Part shown: in pieces, positions 1 to 10,164 of the stretch | Position numbering within the stretch: position 1 is the stretch's first letter | Layout of the letters: each line of letters begins with the position of its first letter | Assembly (NCBI GenBank): GCA_028095005.1 | Contig: CM051461.1 | Location: forward strand, 169,825,144 to 169,889,143 | Source: Rhynchospora pubera | Lineage: Eukaryota; Streptophyta; Magnoliopsida; Poales; Cyperaceae | Direction: 5' to 3' | DNA: 64,000 nt | The notes under the pieces: model-generated | What the model saw: only the letters and a program-made list of their open reading frames with translations | Told to the model about the DNA's origin: nothing | Database searches by the model: none | Translations under genes and position numbers: made by a program

Positions 1-624
1 TAGTGTTATTTACTCATTGTATTCATGGAGACCTATGTATGTACATATCAGTGTGTATGATCATATTGTTAACAGATTTCGCATTAAAAAAGGACCATTT
101 TAATGACAATTGGAAGCTGCCTTAATTGAGATATTTATGATGTTATATTGCTTCTTTTCAATCCCTCTGCGTTGCTGTAATTGGTACCTGTCTGCGTTGA
201 TGTCATATTTTCAATCCCATTTAGGGAATGCTTCATTTTACATATTTTCATGCATAGCCCATTGAGCCAGAGAAACTGTTTAAAAAAATAAAAAAAGGTG
301 TGCAATCTGTATGCTGTAATACCATTAATTGACATTAGTGTTAGTTTATCCAATGTCACAATCCCAGTGCCAGCAGATCCATACTGTAAGAGAAACTCAG
401 TTCATGCAAGATATCAATAGAAGACAAATTAGAGAAAATGGCCCCAGATTCCCTCCTAAAACCTTTACCAGAAACCATATGAGCAGAGAAAATTTCATAC
501 AATACAATAGAAGACAAATCCATTACAGTGAAACATAAAAGGCTAATCATACAAAACAAATCCATCAGCTAATCTAATATAATCTAATCCAGTACAATAC
601 AAATCCATTAGCCATTACAATCGA
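1..624. other. Non-coding flank, no gene seen
   Basis: AT-rich sequence with no convincing reading frame. A short word (caatagaagacaaat) occurs twice, near 413 and 508, and 'aatccatta/aatccat' words recur up to about 620. Part of it is probably the 3' untranslated region of the minus-strand GRF zinc-finger gene that ends at 625. Confidence 0.4.
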
Positions 625-1465
625 TCAGCTTAAAGAAAAGAACAAACCAATCAGCACAATTAATAGAGTCACAATCACAATGGCACTTATATCATTATGT
701 AATTTAATCTTATCCAGTGAAGCAACTAGTGCTTCAATTTGTTGCTCATCATACCGGCATTTCTTCTTGAATTGATCAGTCATAACCTCCAATTGAGCTT
801 CCAGTGTAGCAAGTTGCTCAGAGCTTCCAGTGTAGCAATTTGCATTTGGATTTGTTACATAACTCTCATACTCATTTGCCCACTTTCAAAAATTGCATCT
901 AGTATTCTTTTGAAAAAAAAAAAGAAACAAAATGAATAGCAATACTAAATTGGTCTAAATTACTAAATAAATTGATCTAAATTACTGAAGTCTAGCAGTA
1001 CTGTTATAACAATACTATTCATGTGACAAACCAATGAACAAATTGAAGGAAAATTGGTACAAATTACTGAAAGATTTATCTAAATTGATCTAAATTTGCT
1101 ACAAATTGGTCTAAATTGCTACAAATTGATCTAAATTGATAAAAATTGATTGGTCAAAACAAATTGGTAAGTTGATCTCAATTTCAGAAACAAGATCTAA
1201 AAAAAAAAAATCGAATTGATCTAAAAAAATCAAATTTCAGAAGCAAGATGAGAAGTGCACAAAAATGCTATTTATTTACCATGTTGCAGCATTTGTAGAA
1301 GTCTCTATTTGGATTCAATTTAGTTCTGCTCGTGAGCTTCTTCACAGTGACACCACAGTCCGGGCATGGCACGAGAGGCAAACTTTCAATTCGACTTGGT
1401 TGGTGGCTGACGGTAGACGACGCTGAATGTGAGACAGATTCGGATCTACTCGCACGGTGATGCAT
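625..1465 (-). CDS. GRF-type zinc-finger protein with C-terminal membrane segment (two exons)
   Basis: The model has exon 1 at 1465-1280 and exon 2 at 882-625, giving 147 residues. Exon 1 encodes a Ser-rich start and then the first part of a GRF zinc finger: CPDCG at about residues 34-38, a Ser/Thr-Arg-Thr run, an N-P-N-R box and FYKCC. It ends at a clean ATG|GTAAAT donor. Exon 2 opens at gaaag|TGG in the same phase and reads WANEYE, the usual K-W-x-x-E part of this finger. A charged, coiled-coil-like stretch and a 17-residue hydrophobic tail (IVIVTLLIVLIGLFFSLS) follow. Plant genes of this class are numerous, often poorly conserved, and of unknown function. Reading straight through without splicing puts a TGA two codons before the Trp, so this is either a spliced gene using that acceptor or a young pseudogene. 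The fourth metal ligand normally in the CxFF part is lost in the spliced form. Confidence 0.5.
945..1240. repeat. Degenerate tandem repeat in the GRF-gene intron
   Basis: About ten imperfect copies of a 13-17 base unit around 'aaattgatctaaatt' or 'aaattggtctaaatt' fill most of the intron between the two GRF exons. Spacing is irregular, so this is an old minisatellite rather than a clean array. Confidence 0.6.
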
Positions 1466-2047
1466 GAGAGCTGGTTTTTGGTTTTACGGAGGAGCGCTAG
1501 ACTTGGGTAAGATTAGAGAGAGTCGCAAGAAAGGCGATAGAGAAGAGCTAGGGTTTATGCTTGCTCAGCCTGTTCTTGCGAGGGAGGAGAAAGAAAAGTG
1601 CGAAAGAGGAGATGAGTTCGAACGGGTTAGAGTCAACTGGGTTAGGTTAGATGGTTCTCTGATTCTAGTCGACTTGGGGGTAAAAAGGTCACCATTTTAA
1701 CAATAATGTTACAATATATTAAATATTTAATAAAATGACTGAAAGTGGCAAAATTAGAAGATAACCGTAATTTTGAGTGGCAAAATTGAAAACTTGAAAA
1801 ATTGAGTGGCAATTCTACAATTTCGCCAGTTTTGGGTGGCATATCCAAAATTCTCCCTTTTCTTTTTCTGTTTTCCTTGTTCTAGATAGCATGTTTCTAT
1901 ATTTTCTAAAGAAGAAACAATATTGGGGCTTCTTGCAATGACATCTCTTTGAAACTTTTTTTTTTTTTTTTTCTTTAGAGTAGTCTGTGGACCATCTCTT
2001 TGAAGTTTGGGCTTGAATATAGGCAATGACATGACATCTCTTGCAAT
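1466..2047. other. Upstream flank of GRF gene, with a lone TIR-like end
   Basis: At 1466-1680 the sequence is purine-rich and could be the leader and promoter of the minus-strand GRF gene. At 1740-1858 the phrase 'gtggca' recurs four times and ends in a 'ttctccc' terminus. This resembles one end of the long-TIR element at 47152-48009, but no partner end was found nearby. A T-rich run lies at about 1956-1974. Confidence 0.35.
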
Positions 2048-2055
2048 CGCTTCTG

Positions 2056-2335
2056 TAGGGGTGAAAACTACGACTATTTTTTAACCGTTCTTAAGTTTTA
2101 TTTTGTCCAAAACGAAACGAAATGGTTAAAAATTTTGGTTGCGTTTCAAAAACAAAACAGTTATCGAAAGCTTAGAACGATTTCGTCCATGTGTATTTTC
2201 GTGGTATTTTTGTGATTTCAATCGTTTCATTTGGACGAAACAATTAACAAAACACGTAGTCAGCTTTGTGTCCAAAACGAAACGGTTAACGCAACATCTC
2301 ATTTTCGTAGTCGTTTTAGATGTTATGCACCCCTA
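2056..2335. mobile_element. hAT-like MITE (280 bp)
   Basis: The ends are TAGGGGTG...CACCCCTA. Just inside lie matching words: 'aaaactacgac' on the left and 'gtagtcgtttt' on the right. The flanking 8-mers are cgcttctg (2048-2055) and cacttcta (2336-2343), a 6/8 match, which is the target duplication length of hAT elements. The interior repeats 'aaaacgaaacg' and has no ORF, so the element is non-autonomous. Confidence 0.7.
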
Positions 2336-2343
2336 CACTTCTA

Positions 2344-3659
2344 GCACTACGTAAACAATGGGCTTGAACGCTATCTGGAGCAGTCCAAGAAAAAGAAACT
2401 GGACCATTCATCAAGTTCATAAACTCATCATCATCACGTTTATCACAAGGCAGTCCAGCAGCAGCTTTAGAAAGGAAAAGAATTACAATTTGGGAATTTA
2501 CCTATCTTATTTACAGTAAATTTATTGTATCTATTTCTGCGTTTGCTCTGGGGACTGGGGATGCTTGCTTGCATTACGTAGGAGCCCAAACAGAAAGGGA
2601 GTCGAATCAAATACTGGGCTGGAGATTCAATTGTGATTCTGGTCTGGCCCAGCCTAAACGACAGGATGAACAAGGATTATCCGCTTATGATTCAATTCGT
2701 TTGTCCCAAAAGAGTAGATTCAAAACTTGAAAAATGATTCAATTCGTTTTCTTTTCTTTTCTCTCTTTTTTTTTTACGTTCGAAAAATGATTCACTCATG
2801 CGCGTTTCTGTATCAAAGAAATTAGCGTCACTCATATTATTCTTAATATACACAAAATTATATACAAAAGTTATGATTTTTTTTCTTGCCAAGAAATATT
2901 AGTATCTTGATATATATAATTTTTTGCATTCATTATAAGTAGCTGAACTATTTTTACATTATCTTCATATAATACTCGATTATGAATTAAGAATTTAAGA
3001 CAGATTTTATTACCAAGTTCACAAATATGCTTATTACACGGACCGAATGTTGGTTTAACAGCACGTCAAATTTGGTACCAACAAAAGCTGCTTCTATTGG
3101 CTAATCTCCCAACCGTACCAGCAAAGCCGACATAGACCCTCAATTATAGAAGAGCGACACAGACACCCAGCTAATCATGAAACTAATATTTTTTTTAGCT
3201 TTTCTACCATCAACCATCAATTATTCGATGATGGGACTAACTAATTCATTAATCCCAAATTTTGAATTCTTCGATCCTGTCATTCTTTTAGAGGTTTCAC
3301 TGTAGAGATATTTGGAGGAACCAAATACATCAAACTCGTCCTTATTTCCTGGTGTGTTTAAGAGTGTACTAAAATAGTACTTAAATTTGATGATCAACGT
3401 GGATGGTAATTAATATATTTCGCTGGTTATTAAAAAACAAATGTTTAGCTAAAGCTGACAGAAACATAGCAAAATGCACAAGCCCGTATTATTTGTTAAT
3501 TTCATTTTAAAAAGTTTCGCATATTGTCTGAAGAGCACAGAAAGCACTATTAAAATTAAAGAAATGGAGTTAATTGTATAGATAGAGCAAAATTACTAAC
3601 TGATCACATCCTACAAGCGTGCCATTCTAGACATCCCACAGATTCATAGCCCAATCAGC
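2344..3659. other. AT-rich intergenic sequence, nothing recognised
   Basis: No gene, RNA gene or element with recognisable ends was found. Short open frames on both strands have no domain signature. Confidence 0.4.
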
Positions 3660-4070
3660 CCAAATGGCGTTACATGACGCATCATCTCCTTCATTGTATA
3701 ACAAAATGGCGTGTTTTCAAAACAGAGGCAAAGAGCATATATTCTTGTGAAGCATTGGCCAAGCAGTTGATCCGTTGTATAACGCAAGTTTGGGTCATGC
3801 AACACTTTTATTCATCCATTATATAACTCAATTGAACATTACATAACACACAAGAAAAATAGAGCGTGTTTAAAGTGGAGAACTTAATTGGCTACCCGTT
3901 GTACAACGCACTGGTTTTGCTTTACACAGCTTACTATAACTCATGGGGTTCTATAATGCAAGTTTGCGTTGTATAATGCTAAAATGCAGATTTATAGTAT
4001 TTCGCAGGAATTTTTATTTACTGATACATTATGTGACGCTATATTGCGTTATATAACGCAAGTTCACAGA
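3660..4070. repeat. Cluster of GTTRTATAACGC palindromic words
   Basis: At least eight variants of a short self-complementary word (gttgtataacgc, gcgttatataacgc, gttgtacaacgc, ggcgttacatgacgc) recur at irregular 40-80 base spacing. Several are followed by 'aagtt'. The copy at 4047-4060 is a perfect 14-base palindrome. No ORF or element boundary accounts for the cluster. Confidence 0.6.
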
Positions 4071-4985
4071 AAATAAAATTTTGCAAGTTTAATGAGTTTT
4101 TCTGCTATCCATACCATTTCAATGATAAGTAAGGACTCAAATATATCTTTTACCCTAGTCTAAACTAACATTCAAGCTCTCCAAAGACTTGATCTTGATC
4201 TCGCTAAATGCTATTACTTAAGTCTTCAAGTTTTCATTTTCTTCCTATATAAATCTCAAAGAAGCTTTGTTGAATGTTAAATGATATTGTTTTGCAATCG
4301 ACAAATTTTGGGACATTTAGTACAATAATTTTTTTTGACAATTGGTAAAATAATATCATTAGTAAAATGATTAAATTTTGACATTTCACAAGTTTTCTAC
4401 AATTATTTTTTTTAAAATCGACAAAAGGTGAAATATTGTAGCGAGCTCCCCTAAATTTATGACTCCCCATTATTTTTCAGAAATGGAATTATAAAATCAA
4501 TTTAGGGCACTACACAAAGTAGTGTGACTAAATTTAACATCTTAAATAATAAGAAGATAGAAAAATAAAGATGCTTCCCCAAAGTATTTGGCTTATAGGA
4601 CCAGTAAAATTGGTATTTTGGCCACCTTTAGTATTGCACCATTTATTGCACCACTAGAGATATACTCTTTTAGAATCTAATTACCGTTGAAATTACCATT
4701 TGATTTTCTAAGTTTGTATCCAAAGAAATATGTCCATTTTGACAACAATAGTCGCAAAATGCAATTAATGGGCTCTAAGATATTCAAGCTTCTTCTTAGG
4801 ATCGTTAGATGAGGCTTTGAAATTCTTTTTGCAATCCTTTTTGTAATGTTAGGAAAAATTCTTTTAATGCTCATTTAATGAGCCTTATAGTTTTGAGAGA
4901 AGTTTTGCTCTTTAAATTCATAAAATCATCCATCAAGTCCTCTAAAATAAATTTTATTGGACACCTTTGGAACAAAAATTTTCTT
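4071..4985. other. AT-rich sequence, possible extension of the decayed gag region
   Basis: No intact gene. Minus-strand codons downstream of the gag-like fragment (about 4680-4985) may be a further frameshifted part of the same polyprotein, but no retrotransposon motif such as a zinc knuckle or protease can be read. Confidence 0.3.
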
Positions 4986-4989
4986 CTCT

Positions 4990-5435
4990 TAATTCATTTT
5001 TTTTTGCACTCTAGTGTGTCTATGTTTCTGTTGGTACATATAAGCATGATCACGATAATTTCTAGATTTTTAAAAGTGTGTGTTTTGTACATTTTATTTT
5101 TCATTATTGTGTGACAAGTTTTTTTTGTTGGTTTTGGATTTTTATAACCAAGATCGAACTTGTCATTAGACTTTTGACCCTTGCAAAGATTTTCCAAATT
5201 CATTTGGGTTGCTTGAAGAGATTTACTAAACTCATTTTGCAAAACTGATTTTCCAAGTTGTTTTTCAAGTTTTTTTTTCGTTTTATACTCACTCACCTTA
5301 GAATTAGGCTCATCTATCTTGATTTTTAGGATTTCAATCATGTAGAATGGAGTTCAACCTATCACAACCGACAAATTTGGTTGAAGTAGTTAGTTCATCA
5401 TCACTCTCACTATCATTATCTCTAAAAATATGGGA
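4990..5435 (-). pseudogene. Decayed Ty1-copia-type gag fragment
   Basis: On the minus strand an acidic run (SESDDE at about 5415-5430) leads into a Lys/Glu-rich, coiled-coil-like stretch. Then come 'NEFSKSLQATQMNLENL' and 'KFDLGYKNPKP'. This order and wording match the region just upstream of the zinc knuckle in many plant copia polyproteins. At least one stop and one frameshift break it (near 5330-5345), and no knuckle, integrase or reverse transcriptase follows. It adjoins the end of a degraded LTR in the same orientation (5480-8943), but direct membership of that element is unproven. Confidence 0.45.
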
Positions 5436-5668
5436 GATATACCTTAAGAGAGCTCGACTTTGGTAAAGTTGATAATACTTATGGTCAACCAACATACACA
5501 TATATAATTAAATTGGTAACACCTTACTCATGATTTGTAGAACTTAATTATCACTTAACTTGCTTACTAATTTTTATGAAAATTAATGTTCCTTGTTAAT
5601 TATTAAGTTCAGGAATTCTTTTGAGATATTATTATCATTCCAAAGAATGATCCACATAGATCTACAAT

Positions 5669-7293
5669 TGATCGAAGGGAAACCAAGTCTCAAAATAAAA
5701 ACCTCGTGTCTGCCGATCTAATCGTTTGTAGAACAGCTTGAGGGTCGAATCCACAGAGACGGTGTTGGAATATTAATCTTTTACTTTACTAAACTAGTTA
5801 GACAGTTTTCAACTCTTTTGTAAATTAAGGGTTGCAGGTGGGTTCAAATCTTAAGTCTAGTTTCAAGGTCAAAACAAGAATTAATGAGAGAGATTCAACA
5901 AGTCACGTAATTCTAGGGTTTCTGGTTGCTAACACTTCTCCTTAGTCCCAGTTTCAGCGGCCCGCTGACTCTCGTAGCGGCCCGCTAAAAGAACTTAGGT
6001 CGCTAATCTATTAGACTGGTCGCTGGCTACTTGGCGGGCATAGACAACCTCGCTGGTTTACTCAGCGGCCCGCTAGGATTAGCGATGTGAATGCAAATTG
6101 ACTTAATTCAGTTGATAATTGTGTAGGGATAATGGCTTAATTAAGGTCCTAGATCAAACTCTCGTTTAGGTCTGGTTATCAATTAATTAATCCAATTTCC
6201 CTCGTATAGAATCTAGATTTCAACTATCGTTTCTTGGTCTAGTTTCTACAAGTTTATACCTTTCTAACCTATGAAATCCTTGAGTTTTCACTCTTGGAAA
6301 GGACTTAACTCTAGTCCTGGTTTAACCTTTCAGTTTACAACCTTCATGTTAATCATAACCATGCCTAATAATCTAAGTTTATTTGGACTTAACCACCTAG
6401 CAATTAAGCGAGCTCTACTTAACGGGTGTAAACAAATCTACTTAGACAATCATGGCATAATCAATTTAAGCAATTCAAGCAAGGTATAAAACACAAAGAT
6501 ATCAAATAAACTAAATAAACATGCAATCAACAACTAAGAATTCGAGTTTACAACCATAGCCCTAGAACAAACAATCAACAACTAAAAGACATCATATAAA
6601 CACAAGAGAAAATGAGAATAAGGAAAAATTACAACCAATTACTCTTGCGTGTGTCGAAATCTCCTATCAAACACGTCTCTTGCTGTCGCAATCAACCTGC
6701 TTGGCGCTGTCACGATCTGGACTCGAGACCTAACTCTCAAATAACTCTATGTCTAACCCTAAATTGACCTTGGATATGGTCTCCTTCTTGTTCTCCTTTC
6801 AAAACCTCCTCAAACTAGTCTTTTATAGGCATTGGGAAGGTGTAGAAACGCTGGAAATAACTGAAGACGTGCTCTGGATGCACCTGGAGTCGATAGAAAC
6901 CGCCATCCAAATATAGAATTGCTAAATCGGGCGATTCTGCTAAATCTGGCAGTTTCAGGTCTGCGGGCCGCTGGGACTTTCAGCGGGTCGCAGGAAAATG
7001 TCAGCACTGCGTCCTGTCAGTATTTTGGGCATATCTCCTTCATCCGAACTCCGTTTGAGGTGATTCAAGATCCGTTGGAAAGCTTAGAACGAGCTCTTCA
7101 ACTTTATAGACTCATCCAAGTCATTTCTTGTCCAGAATCTGCAATAAAATTAGAAACTATGGTAGTAACTCATTCTTGATACAAAACTCTAATTAAACTA
7201 ACCTAAACTCATCTAAACTATGTAAACTCAAGGCATTTGGTTTAGTTTGAAGACAAAATGGTACCTGAATATGCATATAAAATCCACTCATCA
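5669..7293 (-). mobile_element. Solo LTR, family B, left copy (1625 bp)
   Basis: Read on the minus strand it begins TGATGAGTGG (7293) and ends CGATCA (5669), the TG...CA pattern of LTRs. It is flanked by the 5-base duplication acaat at 5664-5668 and 7294-7298. No internal domain is left. The sequence carries five or six copies of an AGCGGCCCGCT-type palindrome at 5953-6070 and 6962-6990. The body aligns with the right copy at 7324-8841 in opposite orientation, for example the 'ggagatttcgac' and 'catctccttcatcc' segments. Confidence 0.8.
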
Positions 7294-7323
7294 ACAATTC
7301 AGATCCTCAACCTGAATGATATG

Positions 7324-7332
7324 TGATGAGTG

Positions 7333-7378
<46 letters not shown>

Positions 7379-8841
7379 AGGATTTTGACTCCGAACTAAA
7401 CCAATTTGAATTTAGTTAGATTAATTAGAGTCATTTTAATTAGGTTTTAGTGTCAAGAATGAGTTATTACTATAATTCCTAATTAAATGTAGATTTTGGA
7501 CAAAAATATGACTTGGATGAATCAATAATGATGTAGAGTTCCTCGTAAGCTTTTCACTGGTTTTTGAATCACCTAAAACGAAGTCTGGATGAAGGAGATA
7601 TGGACAAAATACTGAACAGTGCGCAATGCTGAATTTTCCAAATGGACCGTCTAAAAAGTCAAACGGACCATTTGACTTTCACAGGACAAACTGTTATTTT
7701 TAGTCATATTCTAATCGTTCCGTCAGGAGGTTCAAACGGTCTGTCTGGAACCTTCCAAAATTAGCAGAAAATGCCCATTTTAGAGGTTATTCTTAGTGGA
7801 GTGGTTATTTTGTACTCCCAGCACGTCCAGAACAAGCCTCCTGTGTCTCTACACCATTCTAATGCCTATATAAGATGAATTTGAGGAGATTTTGAAGCAT
7901 ACAAGAGCATACAAAAACATCCAAAGTGGTGTTTAAGATCCAAGGTCAAGTTTTAGGGTTAGCCATATAGAAATATACGAGAGTTTAGTCTCAAGTCCAG
8001 ACCGTATGCCACGTTAGATGGATCGTTTGCAACAGCAACAGATCGTTTAGAAGGAGATTTCGACAAGATCAAGAGAAAACAAGGGTTTGTTCGATGTCTT
8101 TTAGTTGTTGATTTTGTTATTCTAGGATTATGGTTGTAAACTTATTTGTTTAGTTGTTTATTTGTTTAGTTATTTCTTTATGTGTGTTTTATCTTTCATG
8201 ATTTAATTAATTATGTGATATCATTGATTGCTTAGGTAGAATTGATTATACCAAGTAGATTAAGGCCTTGTCTAGTATGGTAATAATAATCTATACTTTT
8301 GCATAACTTGATTGACCAACTTGAGAATGATAGTAGCTGACGAGTGAAACCAAAATTTAATAGCCGATATGTGAACCTTTCTCGCAACGATGGTTGTGAG
8401 ATATCCTTCGAATTGAAAGATAGACTTAGAAAACTTAAGCCAAAAGTGATGACCAAATTTTAGGATTTCTAAGGAAAGAAGTAGTTTAACATATGAAATC
8501 AGAATTGTAACAATGGTTAATATCTGGTAACCTAGAATTAAAATATGATTCCACACACATATCAGGAATAGCTAAGCGGTAAACAATTTTACGGCTCAAA
8601 CGGACCGTTTGAGAATTGAACTGAACAGATAAGTTGAAACAAAAAATACTAGAATTCAGATTTGTTGATTATCTTTCATTTAGTTCTAGTTTTGATCTTG
8701 ATTTTAGACTTAGGATTTGGACACACTTTTAATTCTTTGAACGCCCAAAAGAGTTGAACTCGTCTAGCTAATTAATTAAAATAAAAGACCGATATTCCAA
8801 CACCATCTCTGTGATTCGACCCTTAATTTGTACCCGATTAA
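7324..8841 (+). mobile_element. Solo LTR, family B, right copy (1518 bp)
   Basis: It begins TGATGAGTG on the plus strand and is flanked by atatg at 7319-7323 and 8842-8846. The 3' end reads ...cccgatta rather than CA, and it is shorter there than the left copy, so the end has diverged. It contains an (AT)n run just inside the 5' end. It also has repeated AAACGGACCGTTT-type palindromes at 7640-7680, 7725-7742 and 8595-8613. A TATA-like 'gcctatataag' lies near 7864. Confidence 0.75.
7336..7374. repeat. (AT)n microsatellite
   Basis: About 19 AT units lie inside the 5' end of the right family-B LTR. The left copy has only a short AT-rich stretch at the same place. Confidence 0.9.
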
Positions 8842-8961
8842 TATGTCAATAATAATCTCAAAGAACAAATGATCTAATATTATCAATGACATAAACTAAA
8901 TTAAGTCATTAAATGATTGACTTTTTAGAACATAACTCCAACAAGATGATCTCTAAAAAAG

Positions 8962-10155
8962 ACAAAATCAGATATAACTCTCTTAAATCTTTTATATATC
9001 CGAAAATAAATCTCTCAAATCTTTAAAGTCAAATATAAACCCCTCTAATCATATTAAATTGGGATATAAACTATTTTCTTTAATTTCAATGATAACATAA
9101 TAAGGATTTTTTTATTATTTCATACAATAATGTCCCTCTTCCTTGCTTTTTTCAAATCCGTGCTTCCTTTCTGCCCAGTGTTTTAAATATTGTTCGGGTC
9201 TTCAAACCGGTGAGGCTGCCGGTATAAGGTTTATTGATTTTACCGAGTTTATTGGTTTTTAAACCGGTATAATAATATACAAAGGTCTATTTGTATCAAT
9301 AAAAGCTCGTGGTCCATGGCTAGATATTTTGGCGTTTATAATGATGACCATGGCGACTCCCCGTTTCCACAATTTTTTCATGGTTTCAAACTTTTTATTT
9401 TCACTTGGTTAGTTTCTCTGGTTCAAAAAGTATAAACCGGCAAGTTCTTTTATCAGTTTTTCCGGTTTAAGCGATTTTTATCGGTTCTCCAACAGAACGG
9501 TTTTATGGACTAACCCTACCGGACCAGTGTACGGTTCACAGTAAATCCAGTTGAACCGGCCGGTCTGGTACGGTTTTTTAAACAATGTTTCTGCCTATAG
9601 AAATTATAGGAGAGCAGTAACGTATATGCAATTCACGAATACGTTCAAAAGCGAAGGATGCTCTACCAATAATGTAGAAGGCAAAGTGACATGCGATGAA
9701 ACAAGTTAAATATAACCAATAATAATCAACTTTGTACATCTACATTAATTAGAGATGCCATGCATGTCCTCAATGAACAAGAAGAACTCGAGGTTTGAAT
9801 TTTATTGTATATATAAAATAAATTCTCCAATTGTCTTGAGCTCTAAATTAAGAAAACGACAAATAGCATTACCAAAATCTAAATGTATCCAAACGTAGCG
9901 CTTCTTGATTTTTCAAGACACCTCTAACAAATAGAGCAAGCTTGCCAGCTTGGTCTCTTCTGCTTGGTTTCTCGAGGGGCAAAGGGAAAATTGATACAGG
10001 GAAAAGACGACAGAGGGGCATTAATGTCAAATATGTTAAAAATTGATTTTTATTGATTAGGTTATCATTAAAATTAAAGAAAAAGTTTATATCCCATTTT
10101 AGAGGGGTTTATATTTGAATAGAGAAAAACTGAGGGGATTATATCCTATTTTGCC
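8962..10155. mobile_element. Long-TIR MULE-like non-autonomous element (about 1.2 kb)
   Basis: The terminal inverted repeats are at least 140 bases, imperfect: 'acaaaatcagatataa' at the left and, reversed, 'ggcaaaataggatataa' at the right. Both continue through 'atataaacccctct' and 'atataaactnttttctttaatt'. A perfect 9-base duplication, ctaaaaaag, flanks it at 8953-8961 and 10156-10164, the length typical of Mutator-like elements. There is no transposase ORF. A hAT MITE is inserted inside. Confidence 0.75.
9176..9587. mobile_element. hAT-like MITE nested in the MULE (412 bp)
   Basis: The ends are CAGTGTTTTAAA and, reversed, CATTGTTTAAA, with subterminal 'aaccgg' words on both sides. It is flanked by a perfect 8-base duplication, tttctgcc (9168-9175 and 9588-9595). 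No ORF is present. Confidence 0.8.
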
Positions 10156-10164
10156 CTAAAAAAG

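Larger units (their letters stand above)
5480..8943 (-). mobile_element. Fragment of a family-A LTR, split by two nested solo LTRs
   Basis: The outer sequence is homologous to the intact solo LTR at 35730-37504, in reverse orientation. It starts with TGTTGG at 8943 and matches from 8943 to 8842. It resumes for about 30 bases at 7323-7294 (the 'caggttgaggatctgaat' word) and again from 5668 to about 5485 ('gcaagttaagtgat', 'aattaagttcta'). Removing the two inserts and one copy of each target duplication joins the pieces in register with the 35730 copy. Homology stops at about 5485, so the distal part of the LTR is lost. Confidence 0.75.

Noticed and set aside
5742..5765. 'gggtcgaatcc' resembling a tRNA T-arm
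   Set aside because: No acceptor stem or A box around it, and the same text recurs inside the other family-B LTR, so it is LTR sequence.
5669..8841. One large inverted repeat or giant foldback transposon
   Set aside because: The arms have separate target duplications and are separated by 30 bases of a third sequence that matches another LTR family, so two independent insertions explain it better.
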